Shown: piece by piece, positions 50,560-59,806 of the stretch
How the letters are laid out: each line of letters starts with the position of its first letter
Numbering within the stretch: position 1 is the stretch's first letter
Assembly (NCBI GenBank): GCA_049614485.1
Contig: JBMZDR010000007.1
Coordinates: 1 to 64,000 of the forward strand
Reading direction: 5' to 3'
DNA: 64,000 nucleotides
Origin: GCA-2733415 sp049614485
GTDB taxonomy: Bacteria > Bacteroidota > Bacteroidia > Flavobacteriales > Flavobacteriaceae
Translations under genes and position numbers: made by a program
The notes under the pieces: generated by a model
Databases searched by the model: none
What the model saw: the letters and a program-made list of their open reading frames with translations, nothing else
Told to the model about the DNA's origin: nothing

Positions 50560-52893
50560 ATGGCTAAAAAAGTACAAAAGAAACCAGCCAATAAAAATGT
50601 TGGCAACGGAAAATACATCAAATGGTTTTGGATATTATTTATCACAGGGCTTTTTTGTGCGACACTTCCTTTTATTCTTGCTGCTTTTGGTGCTTTTGGT
50701 CACATGCCGAATTTTGATGAATTAGAAAACCCAAAATCTAATTTAGCCTCGGAAATCATTACATCTGACGGAAAAACTTTGGGTAAATTTTATCTAAACG
50801 ACAACAGAACACCCGTATCCTACAATGATTTATCTCCGTATTTAGTAGATAATTTAGTTGCTACAGAAGATGAACGTTTTTACGAGCATTCAGGTATTGA
50901 CTTTAGAAGAACATTTACAGCCATTGCACAATTAGGTAAAAAAGGAGGAGGAAGTACCATTACACAACAAGTTGCAAAACTGTTGTTTCATCAAGAAGAA
51001 GGTAGAGGAAGTCTTTTAAATAGGATGCAACAAAAATTTAAGGAATATGTAATCGCAACACGTTTAGAACGCCAGTACACCAAACAAGAAATCATAGCCA
51101 TGTATTATAACATCTATGACTTTGGTAATAATGCTGATGGTATCCGTTCTGCTGCGAGGATTTATTTCGGAAAAGAACCAAAAGACATTGACTCTGAAGA
51201 AGCGGCCATGCTAGTTGGAATGTTTAAAAACTCTACTTTATATAACCCTGTTAGAAACCCAGAAGGGGTTATAAACAGAAGAAATGTTGTCTATAAGCAA
51301 ATGCACCGTAATGGCTTAATAACCATAGAACAAAAGGATTCGTTACAAAAATTACCTTTAAAATTAGATTTACATCCTGAAACTCATAATGCAGGTTTGG
51401 CTACTTATTTTAGAGAACACCTAAGAAAAGAAATGAAAAGATGGATTAAAGAAAATCCGAAAAATGATGATGATGATTTTTACAATCTATATAAAGATGG
51501 GTTAAAAATTTATGTAACTATTGACTCTAGAATGCAAGAATATGCAGAAGAGGCTATGAAAAAACATATGAAGAATCTACAAAATGAATTGGATTCTCAG
51601 AATAAGAAAAATAAAACGGCTCCTTTTAGAGGCTTAACACAAAAAGAAATTGATGTTGAGCTTAACAAAGCAATGAGAAGATCTGAGCGCTACAGAGTAT
51701 ATACAAAAGAATTAGGGAAGTCTAAAAAAGAAGCCTTAGCGTCTTTTAACATTAAAAAGAAAATGAGAATATTCTCTTGGGATGGTGAAATTGACACGAT
51801 CATGACCCCTAAGGACTCTATGTTATATTACAAAAAATTCTTGCGTACAGGTGTGTTATCTATTGAACCACAAACTGGAAACATTAAAGCTTGGGTTGGA
51901 GGAATCAATCACAAGTATTTTAAATATGACCATGCAAAACAAGGGACACGACAAGTAGGTTCAACCTTTAAACCATTTGTATATGCTACAGCAATAGATC
52001 AGTTAAAATACTCTCCTTGTGACACATTACCAGATGCATATTTTTGTATCCCAGAAGGAAGACACGGAAACCTAAAAGATTGGTGCCCAAAAAATTCTAA
52101 TGGAAAATACAAAGGTATGATTTCATTAAAATCAGCATTAGCAAACTCAGTAAATACCATATCTGCTCGTTTAATGGACAAGGTTGGCCCTAAAAATGTA
52201 GTAAATATGGCACATAGTTTAGGTATAAAAAATGAGATTCCAGAATTCCCATCTATTTGTTTAGGAACTCCAGAATTAAGCTTGTACGAAATGGTAAACT
52301 CTTACAGTACACTTGCGAACATGGGACAATATATTAGACCGACAATTATTTCAAGAATTGAAGATAAAAATGGTATTGTACTATATCAAAATGTTCCCGA
52401 AACTAAAGATGTATTGAGTAAAGAATCTGCATATGTAACTGTAAAACTAATGGAAGGTGTTACGAAATATGGTTCGGGAGCTAGATTAAGAAGCGGAAAA
52501 AACACTTGGAATCCTGTGTATAAAAAAGGCTTAGTAACCGGTCATCCCTATCAATTTACAAATGACATTGCTGGAAAAACAGGAACAACTCAAAACAACT
52601 CTGATGGGTGGTTTATGGGTATGGTACCTAACTTAGTTACTGGTGTTTGGGTTGGTGCAGAAGACAGAGCTGTACATTTTAACAGAACCGCTTACGGACA
52701 AGGTGCAACTATGGCTTTACCAATATGGGGGCAGTATATGAAGAGTTGCTACGCCAATAAAGACTTAGGAATTTCTGCTGAACCTTTTGAAGAACCTGAG
52801 AATTTAAGTATTGAAGTAGATTGTGACAAATGGGCAAAACAAAACGGTCAAGATGATGGAGATTTTGATGATGGTTTAGGTGACGGCTTATAA
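50560..52893 (+). CDS. Penicillin-binding protein 1A (transglycosylase/transpeptidase)
   Basis: A 777-residue bifunctional class A PBP. One membrane helix (about 20-45) is followed by a GT51 domain with ATEDERFYEHSGIDFRR (catalytic Glu) and GGSTITQQVAK. The transpeptidase has STFKPFVYA (SxxK), SVN near ALANSVNTIS, and KTGTTQNNSDGWF (KTG). An acidic tail (DDGDFDDGLGDGL) ends it. It polymerises and cross-links peptidoglycan. It follows gldH by 3 bp, so it is co-expressed with the gliding lipoprotein. Confidence 0.95.
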   Translation: MAKKVQKKPANKNVGNGKYIKWFWILFITGLFCATLPFILAAFGAFGHMPNFDELENPKSNLASEIITSDGKTLGKFYLNDNRTPVSYNDLSPYLVDNLVATEDERFYEHSGIDFRRTFTAIAQLGKKGGGSTITQQVAKLLFHQEEGRGSLLNRMQQKFKEYVIATRLERQYTKQEIIAMYYNIYDFGNNADGIRSAARIYFGKEPKDIDSEEAAMLVGMFKNSTLYNPVRNPEGVINRRNVVYKQMHRNGLITIEQKDSLQKLPLKLDLHPETHNAGLATYFREHLRKEMKRWIKENPKNDDDDFYNLYKDGLKIYVTIDSRMQEYAEEAMKKHMKNLQNELDSQNKKNKTAPFRGLTQKEIDVELNKAMRRSERYRVYTKELGKSKKEALASFNIKKKMRIFSWDGEIDTIMTPKDSMLYYKKFLRTGVLSIEPQTGNIKAWVGGINHKYFKYDHAKQGTRQVGSTFKPFVYATAIDQLKYSPCDTLPDAYFCIPEGRHGNLKDWCPKNSNGKYKGMISLKSALANSVNTISARLMDKVGPKNVVNMAHSLGIKNEIPEFPSICLGTPELSLYEMVNSYSTLANMGQYIRPTIISRIEDKNGIVLYQNVPETKDVLSKESAYVTVKLMEGVTKYGSGARLRSGKNTWNPVYKKGLVTGHPYQFTNDIAGKTGTTQNNSDGWFMGMVPNLVTGVWVGAEDRAVHFNRTAYGQGATMALPIWGQYMKSCYANKDLGISAEPFEEPENLSIEVDCDKWAKQNGQDDGDFDDGLGDGL

Positions 52894-52904
52894 AAAATAA
52901 TACA

Positions 52905-53606
52905 ATGATAAAAAAAACAGTAAAAAATGTAACTGAAGCATTGACAGGTGTTGAAAACGGAATGACATTGATGTTAGGCGGTTTTGGTCTTTGTGGAATA
53001 CCTGAAAATAGTATTTCTGAATTAGTAAAAAAAGAAGTGAAAGGGATAACTTGCATTTCAAATAATGCTGGAGTTGATGATTTCGGGTTAGGTTTACTAC
53101 TTCAAAAGAAACAGATAAAAAAAATGATTTCATCTTACGTAGGTGAGAACGATGAATTTGAGCGTCAAATGTTATCAGGAGAACTTGATGTAGAATTAAC
53201 TCCTCAAGGCACATTAGCAGAAAAATGTCGCGCTGCTCAAGCAGGCTTTCCTGCATTTTTTACACCAGCAGGTTACGGTACAGAAGTAGCTGAAGGAAAA
53301 GAAACAAGAGAATTTAACGGAAAAATGTATGTTTTAGAAGAAGCTTTTAAAGCAGACTTCGCCATAGTAAAAGCCTGGAAAGGTGATACAGCCGGAAACT
53401 TAATATTCAAAGGAACCGCTCGTAATTTTAACCCATGCATGTGTGGAGCAGCGAAAATTACTGTTGCAGAAGTTGAAGAATTAGTTCCAGCAGGAGAATT
53501 AGACCCTAATCAAGTACATGTTCCTGGGATTTTCGTACAACGTATTTTTCAAGGAACTGATTATGAAAAGAGAATTGAACAACGAACAGTAAGACAAAAA
53601 AGCTAA
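52905..53606 (+). CDS. 3-oxoacid CoA-transferase subunit A
   Basis: A 233-residue alpha subunit of a two-subunit CoA transferase (AtoD/ScoA). MTLMLGGFGLCGIPENSI is the glycine-rich N-terminal CoA motif, and NNAGVDDFGLGLLL and FTPAGYGTEVAEGKE are typical. It joins the B subunit encoded 3 bp downstream to move CoA between succinyl-CoA and acetoacetate or similar acids. Full length for the family. Confidence 0.94.
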   Translation: MIKKTVKNVTEALTGVENGMTLMLGGFGLCGIPENSISELVKKEVKGITCISNNAGVDDFGLGLLLQKKQIKKMISSYVGENDEFERQMLSGELDVELTPQGTLAEKCRAAQAGFPAFFTPAGYGTEVAEGKETREFNGKMYVLEEAFKADFAIVKAWKGDTAGNLIFKGTARNFNPCMCGAAKITVAEVEELVPAGELDPNQVHVPGIFVQRIFQGTDYEKRIEQRTVRQKS

Positions 53607-53608
53607 TT

Positions 53609-54265
53609 ATGTTAGATAAAACTGGTATAGCAAAACGTATTGCTAAAGAACTTAAAGACGGATATTTTGTAAACCTTGGTATAGGAATACCTACGTTGGT
53701 TGCAAATTATATTCCTAATGGAATAGAAGTAGAATTTCAAAGTGAAAATGGTGTTTTAGGAATGGGACCTTTTCCTTTTGAAGGTGAAGAAGATGCTGAT
53801 ATCATCAACGCAGGAAAACAAACCATCACGACTTTAAACGGCGCAAGTTTCTTTGACTCTGCTACAAGTTTCGCTATGATACGCGGGCAACATGTAGACT
53901 TAACTATTCTTGGTGCTATGGAAGTTGCCGAAAATGGAGACATTGCCAACTGGAAAATTCCTGGGAAAATGGTTAAAGGTATGGGAGGTGCTATGGATTT
54001 AGTTGCTTCAGCAGAAAATATCATTGTAGCAATGATGCACACCAATAAAAAAGGAGAATCTAAGCTGCTTAAAAAATGTTCATTACCGTTAACTGGTGTT
54101 GGTTGCGTTAAAAAAATCGTAACAAATCTTGCCGTTTTAGAAGTGACAGAACATGGATTTAAACTCTTAGAACGTGCTCCAGGAATTTCTGTTGAGGATA
54201 TTCAAAAAGCAACAGAAGGAACACTAATTATAGAAGGCGATATTCCAGAAATGCAATTGGATTAA
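53609..54265 (+). CDS. 3-oxoacid CoA-transferase subunit B
   Basis: A 218-residue beta subunit (AtoA/ScoB). VEFQSENGVLGMGP carries the catalytic Glu in the SENG motif, GGAMDLV is the second signature, and YFVNLGIGIPTLVANYIP begins the fold. With subunit A it makes or uses acetoacetyl-CoA. A terminator follows. Confidence 0.94.
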   Translation: MLDKTGIAKRIAKELKDGYFVNLGIGIPTLVANYIPNGIEVEFQSENGVLGMGPFPFEGEEDADIINAGKQTITTLNGASFFDSATSFAMIRGQHVDLTILGAMEVAENGDIANWKIPGKMVKGMGGAMDLVASAENIIVAMMHTNKKGESKLLKKCSLPLTGVGCVKKIVTNLAVLEVTEHGFKLLERAPGISVEDIQKATEGTLIIEGDIPEMQLD

Positions 54266-54297
54266 TCTCTAAATAAAAAAATTAATAGAACCGAAGT

Positions 54298-54324
54298 TAA
54301 CATTAAGTTACTTCGGTTTTTTAT
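54298..54324. terminator. Bidirectional terminator between CoA transferase and ABC ATPase
   Basis: The stem AACCGAAG pairs with CTTCGGTT around an AT-rich loop that also pairs in part; T6 follows. It overlaps the last codon of the minus-strand ABC gene. Confidence 0.75.
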
Positions 54325-56003
54325 TTCCCTTTTGGAATGGCATCAATTAATGACTTTGTGTATTCCGTTTTAGGATTTTCATAAATGCTATCAGCTTCAC
54401 CAATTTCTTCTATTTTACCTTTATTCATTACTACTAACTGATCACTCATATATTTAACCACCGCTAAATCATGAGAAATAAAAATATAGCTGAAGCCAAA
54501 GTTATCTTTAAGTTCGTTTAATAAATTTAATACTTGCGCTTGTACGGATATATCTAACGCCGAAACAGATTCATCACAAATAATTAGTTTTGGGTTGACC
54601 GCGATGGTTCGCGCAATACCTATACGTTGACGTTGCCCACCTGAAAACTCATGCGGGTAACGGTAAAAATGAGACTCCTCTAATCCAACACGTTTTAGCA
54701 ACTCTAAAGTTTTCTCTTTACGTTCTTTATCATTGGCATACAACTTATGAACTTTCATAGGTTCCATAATTGCTTTCCCTACTGGTAATCTTGGGTTTAA
54801 AGACGAGTATGGGTCTTGAAAAATTAACTGAATTTCTTTTCTAAGTGTCCTTAATTCTGTTTTAGAGATATTCGTAATATCTTGTCCTTTATAAAATACT
54901 TGTCCAGAAGTGGCTTTATCTAACTGCAAAATAGCATTTCCTAAAGTTGATTTTCCACAACCAGATTCCCCTACCAGGCCTAAAGTTTCGCCTTCATATA
55001 AATTGAAACTAACATCGTTTACCGCTTTAAATTCAATATCTTTTTTAAACAAAAACCCTTTAGTCATATATGACTTTTCAACATTTTCAACTCTTAAAAG
55101 TGGTTCAGTACTATACAATGTTTTATGATATTCAACTCTTTCATTAACAGAGACAATTTCATGTTGTGTTGTATTATTTAAATAATCAGAAATGGTTGGT
55201 AATACTTTTAAACGCTGATTAACTGATGGTCGTGAATTAATCAACGCCTTTGTATATTCATGCTGTGGATTATGAAACACATCTGAAACAGCCCCTTGTT
55301 CAACAATAGTACCTTTATACATGACCACTACTCTATCAGAAATTTCAGAAATTAACGATAGGTCATGAGAAATAAAAATAATACTCATACCGGTTTCTTT
55401 CTGAATATCTTTCAGAAGCGCTATAATTTCTTTCTGCACTGTCACATCTAAAGCTGTTGTTGGCTCATCAGCTATCAAAACATCTGGCTTACATGCAATT
55501 GCCATAGCAATCATAACACGTTGTTTTTGACCACCAGATATTTGATGCGGATACTTAGAGTAAATCACTTCAGGATCTGGCAATTTTACTTTTTCAAACA
55601 ATAACAGCACTTCGTCTTTAGCTTTAGCATTAGATAACCCCAAATGTTCTTGAAGAATTTCTACAACTTGCTTACCACATGTTAATGACGGGTTCAAAGA
55701 GGTCATTGGCTCTTGAAATATCATAGCAATTTTATGGCCACGTAATTTTCTAAAATCATCATTTTTAAAGGAGAGTAAATCATTATTAGAAAAAAGAATT
55801 TCACCAGAATTAAATATGGTTTGCTTTTTAGGCAACAACCCTAAAACTGCTAATGACGATACAGATTTCCCCGAACCAGACTCTCCAACAACTCCTAATA
55901 TTTCATTTTCATGTAATTGATAGGACACGTTAAATAACACCTGATTAGCGGTTTTATTATTTTTAAACGACAGGGAAAGGTTTTTAATATCTAAAATAAT
56001 CAT
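54321..56003 (-). CDS. Fused ABC transporter ATPase, oligopeptide type (DppD-DppF-like)
   Basis: A 560-residue protein with two full ABC domains. Domain 1 has GESGSGKSVSS and ISGGQKQRV; domain 2 has GESGCGKSTLG and FSGGQRQRI. Each is followed by an oligopeptide-type C-terminal extension, as in YejF or GsiA. I set the start at the ATG at 56003 (MIILDIKNLSLSF); the longer frame adds 12 residues with no match. It should energise uptake of peptides or similar solutes. No permease or binding protein gene is adjacent, so its partners lie elsewhere. Confidence 0.92.
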   Translation of the reverse strand: MIILDIKNLSLSFKNNKTANQVLFNVSYQLHENEILGVVGESGSGKSVSSLAVLGLLPKKQTIFNSGEILFSNNDLLSFKNDDFRKLRGHKIAMIFQEPMTSLNPSLTCGKQVVEILQEHLGLSNAKAKDEVLLLFEKVKLPDPEVIYSKYPHQISGGQKQRVMIAMAIACKPDVLIADEPTTALDVTVQKEIIALLKDIQKETGMSIIFISHDLSLISEISDRVVVMYKGTIVEQGAVSDVFHNPQHEYTKALINSRPSVNQRLKVLPTISDYLNNTTQHEIVSVNERVEYHKTLYSTEPLLRVENVEKSYMTKGFLFKKDIEFKAVNDVSFNLYEGETLGLVGESGCGKSTLGNAILQLDKATSGQVFYKGQDITNISKTELRTLRKEIQLIFQDPYSSLNPRLPVGKAIMEPMKVHKLYANDKERKEKTLELLKRVGLEESHFYRYPHEFSGGQRQRIGIARTIAVNPKLIICDESVSALDISVQAQVLNLLNELKDNFGFSYIFISHDLAVVKYMSDQLVVMNKGKIEEIGEADSIYENPKTEYTKSLIDAIPKGK

Positions 56004-56086
56004 TAAATAAATATAAGAAGAGCAACAATCAATTAACAAATGAAATTTATTTCGTTATATTTACAAAATTTTTCACTCAAATTATA

Positions 56087-58006
56087 ATGAAACACAACAA
56101 ACTTAACTCCCGATTAACAATATTCTCTTTATTGATAGCTTTTGCTACTGGTTTTTCACAAACCAAAGAACAAACTGAAATATACACTAAAAATTATGAT
56201 AAAGAAAAATTAACTCAATTAGAAACTAAATTTGAGAATGATTTTTTATCAGAAAAAACAGAAGCAACAAAGTTAGCTAAAATAAACAACTGGCCTATTA
56301 GGTATTCAGACTCTAAAGGTACCCTTTACGAGTTAAAAAAAGTGTCTGATAGCGGCATGCCAATGTACTACAGAACCTTTAATGATGATGCCGCTATTTC
56401 AACAAGAGCAAGCTTCTTACATACTGGAAGTTTTTTTGGTTTTAATCTTGATGGTGATAATATGACAGCACACATATGGGATGGTGGCTTAGCTCGCTCT
56501 AATCATTCAGAATATGATGGCCCAGGGGGTAACAATAGATTTTCCGTTGGAGACGGTACTTCTACATTGAATTTTCATGCAGCACATGTTACCGGAACTG
56601 TTATTGCTTATGGAGCAAATGCTAGCGCAAAAGGAATGGCTCCTAACGGTAATGCAGTCGGTTATGATTGGAATAATGATACTTCAGAAGCTACAAATGC
56701 TGCTGCAAATGGAATGCTCATATCAAATCATTCATATGGATACCAGGCCGCAAGTATCGCTGATCAAATATTTGGCGCCTATATTCAAGATTCAAGAAAT
56801 TGGGATAACTTAATGTATAATACACCTTATTACCTAATGGTTGTTGCTGCTGGTAATGATGGTACTGATGATAGCTCTAATGGTTTACCTCTAAGTGGGA
56901 ATTCTGCTTATGATAAGCTTTCTGGTCATGCAACTTCAAAAAACAACCTGGTTGTTGCTAATGGTACTGATGCCACAGTTGATTTTGTTGGTAACTTAAC
57001 AAGTGTATCCAGAAACTCTGGTAGCTCTGAGGGACCTACTGATGATTTAAGAATAAAACCTGATATTATGGGTAACGGTAGTGGACTTACCTCTACACTT
57101 GATTCAAATGATTTTGCTTACGGTACACTTACTGGAACCTCAATGGCTTCGCCAAATGTATCTGGATCATTGTTATTGCTACAAGAACACTATAACAATG
57201 TTAATAGTGTTTTTATGAAAGCCGCAACTTTAAAAGGTCTTGCATTACATACAGCAGATGATGTTTCACCTCTAGGACCTGATTCAGAAACTGGTTGGGG
57301 ATTATTAAACTCTCTTAAAGCCGCACAGACCATATCTAATAATGGAGCTCAAAGTTATATTGCCGAAGAATCTCTATTAAATGAAGAAAGTTTTTCTATA
57401 ACTGTAGTATCAGATGGAACAAACCCTTTATTAGCTTCAATTTCATGGACTGATCTTCCTGGAAATGTTAGTTCAGGAGTAGCAAACGACCCTACAGCTG
57501 TTTTAGTAAATGACTTAGATATTAAAGTAACACAAGATGCTTTCACTGGAGAAGCATGGAAACTAACAGGTGTAAACTCAAATAGCACAGGAGACAATAC
57601 TGTTGACCCGTTTGAACGCGTTGATGTTACTGGAGCTTCTGGGAGTTATACTATTACAGTAACACATAAAGGGACTTTAATTAATGGGTTTCAAAACTTT
57701 TCATTAGTTGTTACAGGAATATCTTCAGTTCTGAACACCTCTGATTTTGATTTAGGACAATTAAAAATTTGGCCTAATCCTGTAAAATCAAACTTATTTA
57801 TAGAAATGAACAATACTTCTAGCGCGCCGGTAAATGTTTCTATATATGATTTACAAGGTAGACTTGTTTATATAAACGAATATAACAACCACAACAGCTT
57901 GTTTAATCAAATGATTGATCTTAGTAACATCGCTAACGGATCATATATTATTAAAATTGAGCACGATAATAAAAGAGCTACCAAACAATTAATAATTAAC
58001 AATTAA
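56087..58006 (+). CDS. Secreted S8 subtilase with T9SS type A sorting domain
   Basis: A 639-residue protease. A signal peptide (about 1-25) and a short prodomain (about 26-105) precede the subtilisin domain with Asp near 132 (AHIWDGG), His near 167 (NFHAAHVTGT, in place of the common HGTHVAG) and Ser near 352 (GTSMASPNVSG). A beta-sandwich (about 430-550) follows. The last 80 residues (LKIWPNPVKSNLFIE, YDLQGRLVY, GSYIIKI, KQLIINN) are the type A sorting domain that directs export by type IX secretion and attachment to the surface. It probably degrades extracellular protein. GldH in this window belongs to the same export/gliding machinery. Confidence 0.95.
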   Translation: MKHNKLNSRLTIFSLLIAFATGFSQTKEQTEIYTKNYDKEKLTQLETKFENDFLSEKTEATKLAKINNWPIRYSDSKGTLYELKKVSDSGMPMYYRTFNDDAAISTRASFLHTGSFFGFNLDGDNMTAHIWDGGLARSNHSEYDGPGGNNRFSVGDGTSTLNFHAAHVTGTVIAYGANASAKGMAPNGNAVGYDWNNDTSEATNAAANGMLISNHSYGYQAASIADQIFGAYIQDSRNWDNLMYNTPYYLMVVAAGNDGTDDSSNGLPLSGNSAYDKLSGHATSKNNLVVANGTDATVDFVGNLTSVSRNSGSSEGPTDDLRIKPDIMGNGSGLTSTLDSNDFAYGTLTGTSMASPNVSGSLLLLQEHYNNVNSVFMKAATLKGLALHTADDVSPLGPDSETGWGLLNSLKAAQTISNNGAQSYIAEESLLNEESFSITVVSDGTNPLLASISWTDLPGNVSSGVANDPTAVLVNDLDIKVTQDAFTGEAWKLTGVNSNSTGDNTVDPFERVDVTGASGSYTITVTHKGTLINGFQNFSLVVTGISSVLNTSDFDLGQLKIWPNPVKSNLFIEMNNTSSAPVNVSIYDLQGRLVYINEYNNHNSLFNQMIDLSNIANGSYIIKIEHDNKRATKQLIINN

Positions 58007-58023
58007 TTGTTTTAACAATGTAT

Positions 58024-58057
58024 AAAAAAACCGAAACTATATAGTTTCGGTTTTTTT
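58024..58057. terminator. Bidirectional terminator between subtilase and exonuclease
   Basis: A perfect 34-bp palindrome (AAAAAAACCGAAACTAT and its complement) overlaps the last bases of the minus-strand exonuclease gene. Confidence 0.92.
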
Positions 58058-58769
58058 ATACATATACAATATCATTATCAGACAACAACAACTCTCTTCT
58101 ATACTTTAAGAAAACTTGAGCAACTGCAATTGTATCTTTTTCACAGTACGTAACAATTCGCTTCAAGTCATTTTCTTTGTAATACACCTCAGCCACTTGA
58201 CTTCCGTCAATATCATCTTTTGGTGATGAGATACCTAAAATAGTTGTTAATAGCTTTAAGGATGTATAGTTTTTATAATCGCCAAATTTCCATAATTCCA
58301 TTGTGTCTAAATGCGGAATTTCCCATGGTTTTTTGCCAAATAAATTTAATGCATTTGGTATTTCAATAGAATGAATCACCATTCTTCTAGCAATAAACGG
58401 AAAATCAAATTCCTTCCCGTTGTGAGCACATAATAAATGATAGGATTTATAAAAATGATGATCTAAAAGAGTTTTAAATTCTATCAAAATTTGATATTCT
58501 TCTCCAGAAAAAGATGTTACCCTAAACTGTCTTTCGGAATTATTTGTTACAAAGTACCCTACAGAAATGCAAATGATTTTTCCAAATTCCGCCCAAATCC
58601 CTGCACGTTCATAAAAATCTTCAGCGGCAATATCGTCTTTTCTTTGATATTGTGTTTTCTGAGTCCATAAATCTTGAATTTTAGGTTCTAATTCATTAAA
58701 ATTAGAATGCTCTGGCACTGTTTCTATATCTAAAAACAAGATGTTTTCAGGTTTTATTTTTTGTAACAT
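58056..58769 (-). CDS. 3'-5' exonuclease, PolB-like DEDDy family
   Basis: A 237-residue exonuclease. The metal acids are in LFLDIETVPEH (DxE), CAHNGKEFDFPF (Asp) and YCEKDTIAVAQ (final Asp, with Tyr preceding), giving the DEDD pattern of the PolB-associated group. There is no polymerase domain. It likely trims DNA or RNA 3' ends in repair. Its frame is followed within 6 bp upstream by the DUF4442 gene, suggesting a small operon. Confidence 0.9.
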   Translation of the reverse strand: MLQKIKPENILFLDIETVPEHSNFNELEPKIQDLWTQKTQYQRKDDIAAEDFYERAGIWAEFGKIICISVGYFVTNNSERQFRVTSFSGEEYQILIEFKTLLDHHFYKSYHLLCAHNGKEFDFPFIARRMVIHSIEIPNALNLFGKKPWEIPHLDTMELWKFGDYKNYTSLKLLTTILGISSPKDDIDGSQVAEVYYKENDLKRIVTYCEKDTIAVAQVFLKYRRELLLSDNDIVYV

Positions 58770-58775
58770 ATACTA

Positions 58776-59294
58776 CTATTTATGAGTTCGACTTTTTATC
58801 TTCTCTTTGTAATAGTCTTTTTGGGCAATATATATGGTTTTTGATAACTCCGCAAAAACAACATTGTTTTTACTCGTTATGGTTAAGCTTTTTTCAAAAT
58901 CAATCTCTTTTTCAGCAGCGACACTTTCTTTAATATTTTTTATTTCATCTTCAGAAAACTGAAAATACGCATGCGCTGTTTCTCTAGCTGGACGTTTGTA
59001 TTTTATATCTGCTGCTTTATCCCAAACTACGTAACCATCTCCTAAAATGTTCATCAATTGAATCATGTAAATAGGGTCTGTTGCTGAGAACATGCTTCCT
59101 CCGAAAATAGCACCTACATAATTTTTGTTCTTATAGTTTAAAGGGATTTGAACTTGTACTTGGTGTAAATCTTTAGAAACAAACACCAATTTACCAACAG
59201 ATCTGCGATACATTGGCGATAAGTTAAAACCGTGCTTGAACAATGAAGCTTCTGAAAAGTACTTTTTTAAAAAATTAAATGCAATTTTATACAT
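58776..59294 (-). CDS. DUF4442 hotdog-fold protein (thioesterase-like)
   Basis: A 172-residue protein of the DUF4442 family, related to hotdog thioesterases. NYVGAIFGGSMFSATDPIYMIQL is the characteristic central segment, and AADIKYKRPARETAHAYFQ the following strand pair. No strong catalytic triad can be named. It may hydrolyse acyl-CoA or another thioester, but no activity is established for the family. Confidence 0.83.
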   Translation of the reverse strand: MYKIAFNFLKKYFSEASLFKHGFNLSPMYRRSVGKLVFVSKDLHQVQVQIPLNYKNKNYVGAIFGGSMFSATDPIYMIQLMNILGDGYVVWDKAADIKYKRPARETAHAYFQFSEDEIKNIKESVAAEKEIDFEKSLTITSKNNVVFAELSKTIYIAQKDYYKEKIKSRTHK

Positions 59295-59314
59295 ACAATT
59301 AAAGATACATAATT

Positions 59315-59806
59315 TTAAAACAAACGCTGTTGCTCAATCCCTTGTTCATGCTCAAGTAACCATTTTTTACGCCATATTCCTCCCGCATATCCTGTTAGTG
59401 ATCCATCAGAACCCACCACTCTATGACAAGGTAAAATAATACCAATTGGGTTTTTACCATTTGCCGAAGCAACTGCCCTTATTGCTTTTTCGTCACCTAA
59501 TAAGCGAGATTGTTTTAAATAGGTAGTTGTGCTCCCAAATGGAATATTTAATAACGAGTGCCATACTTCTTTTTGAAAATCTGTTCCTTTTAAATTGAAT
59601 TTCATCTGAAACTCTTTTCTATTACCTTCAAAATACTCTTGAAGTTGAATAGCACAATCTTGTAATGCTATTGGAACATCATCTGAAAGTCTTATTTCTT
59701 CGTCTAGTATTGAAATTTCAGAAATGCCTTCAACAGACCCACATATTTTACAAACTCCAAGTGGTGTTTTAATATATGCGATTTCTAAACTAGTCCTTAT
59801 CATCAA
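59315..59806 (-). CDS. ogt: Methylated-DNA-protein-cysteine methyltransferase
   Basis: A 163-residue single-use alkyl acceptor. IILPCHRVVGSDG contains the acceptor Cys (PCHR), and GTDFQKEVWHSLLNIPFGSTTTY the DNA-binding helices. It repairs O6-alkylguanine. It lacks the AdaA domain, so is Ogt-like. Its start overlaps the CNNM gene's 3' end by 17 bp, a coupled arrangement. Confidence 0.95.
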   Translation of the reverse strand: MMIRTSLEIAYIKTPLGVCKICGSVEGISEISILDEEIRLSDDVPIALQDCAIQLQEYFEGNRKEFQMKFNLKGTDFQKEVWHSLLNIPFGSTTTYLKQSRLLGDEKAIRAVASANGKNPIGIILPCHRVVGSDGSLTGYAGGIWRKKWLLEHEQGIEQQRLF

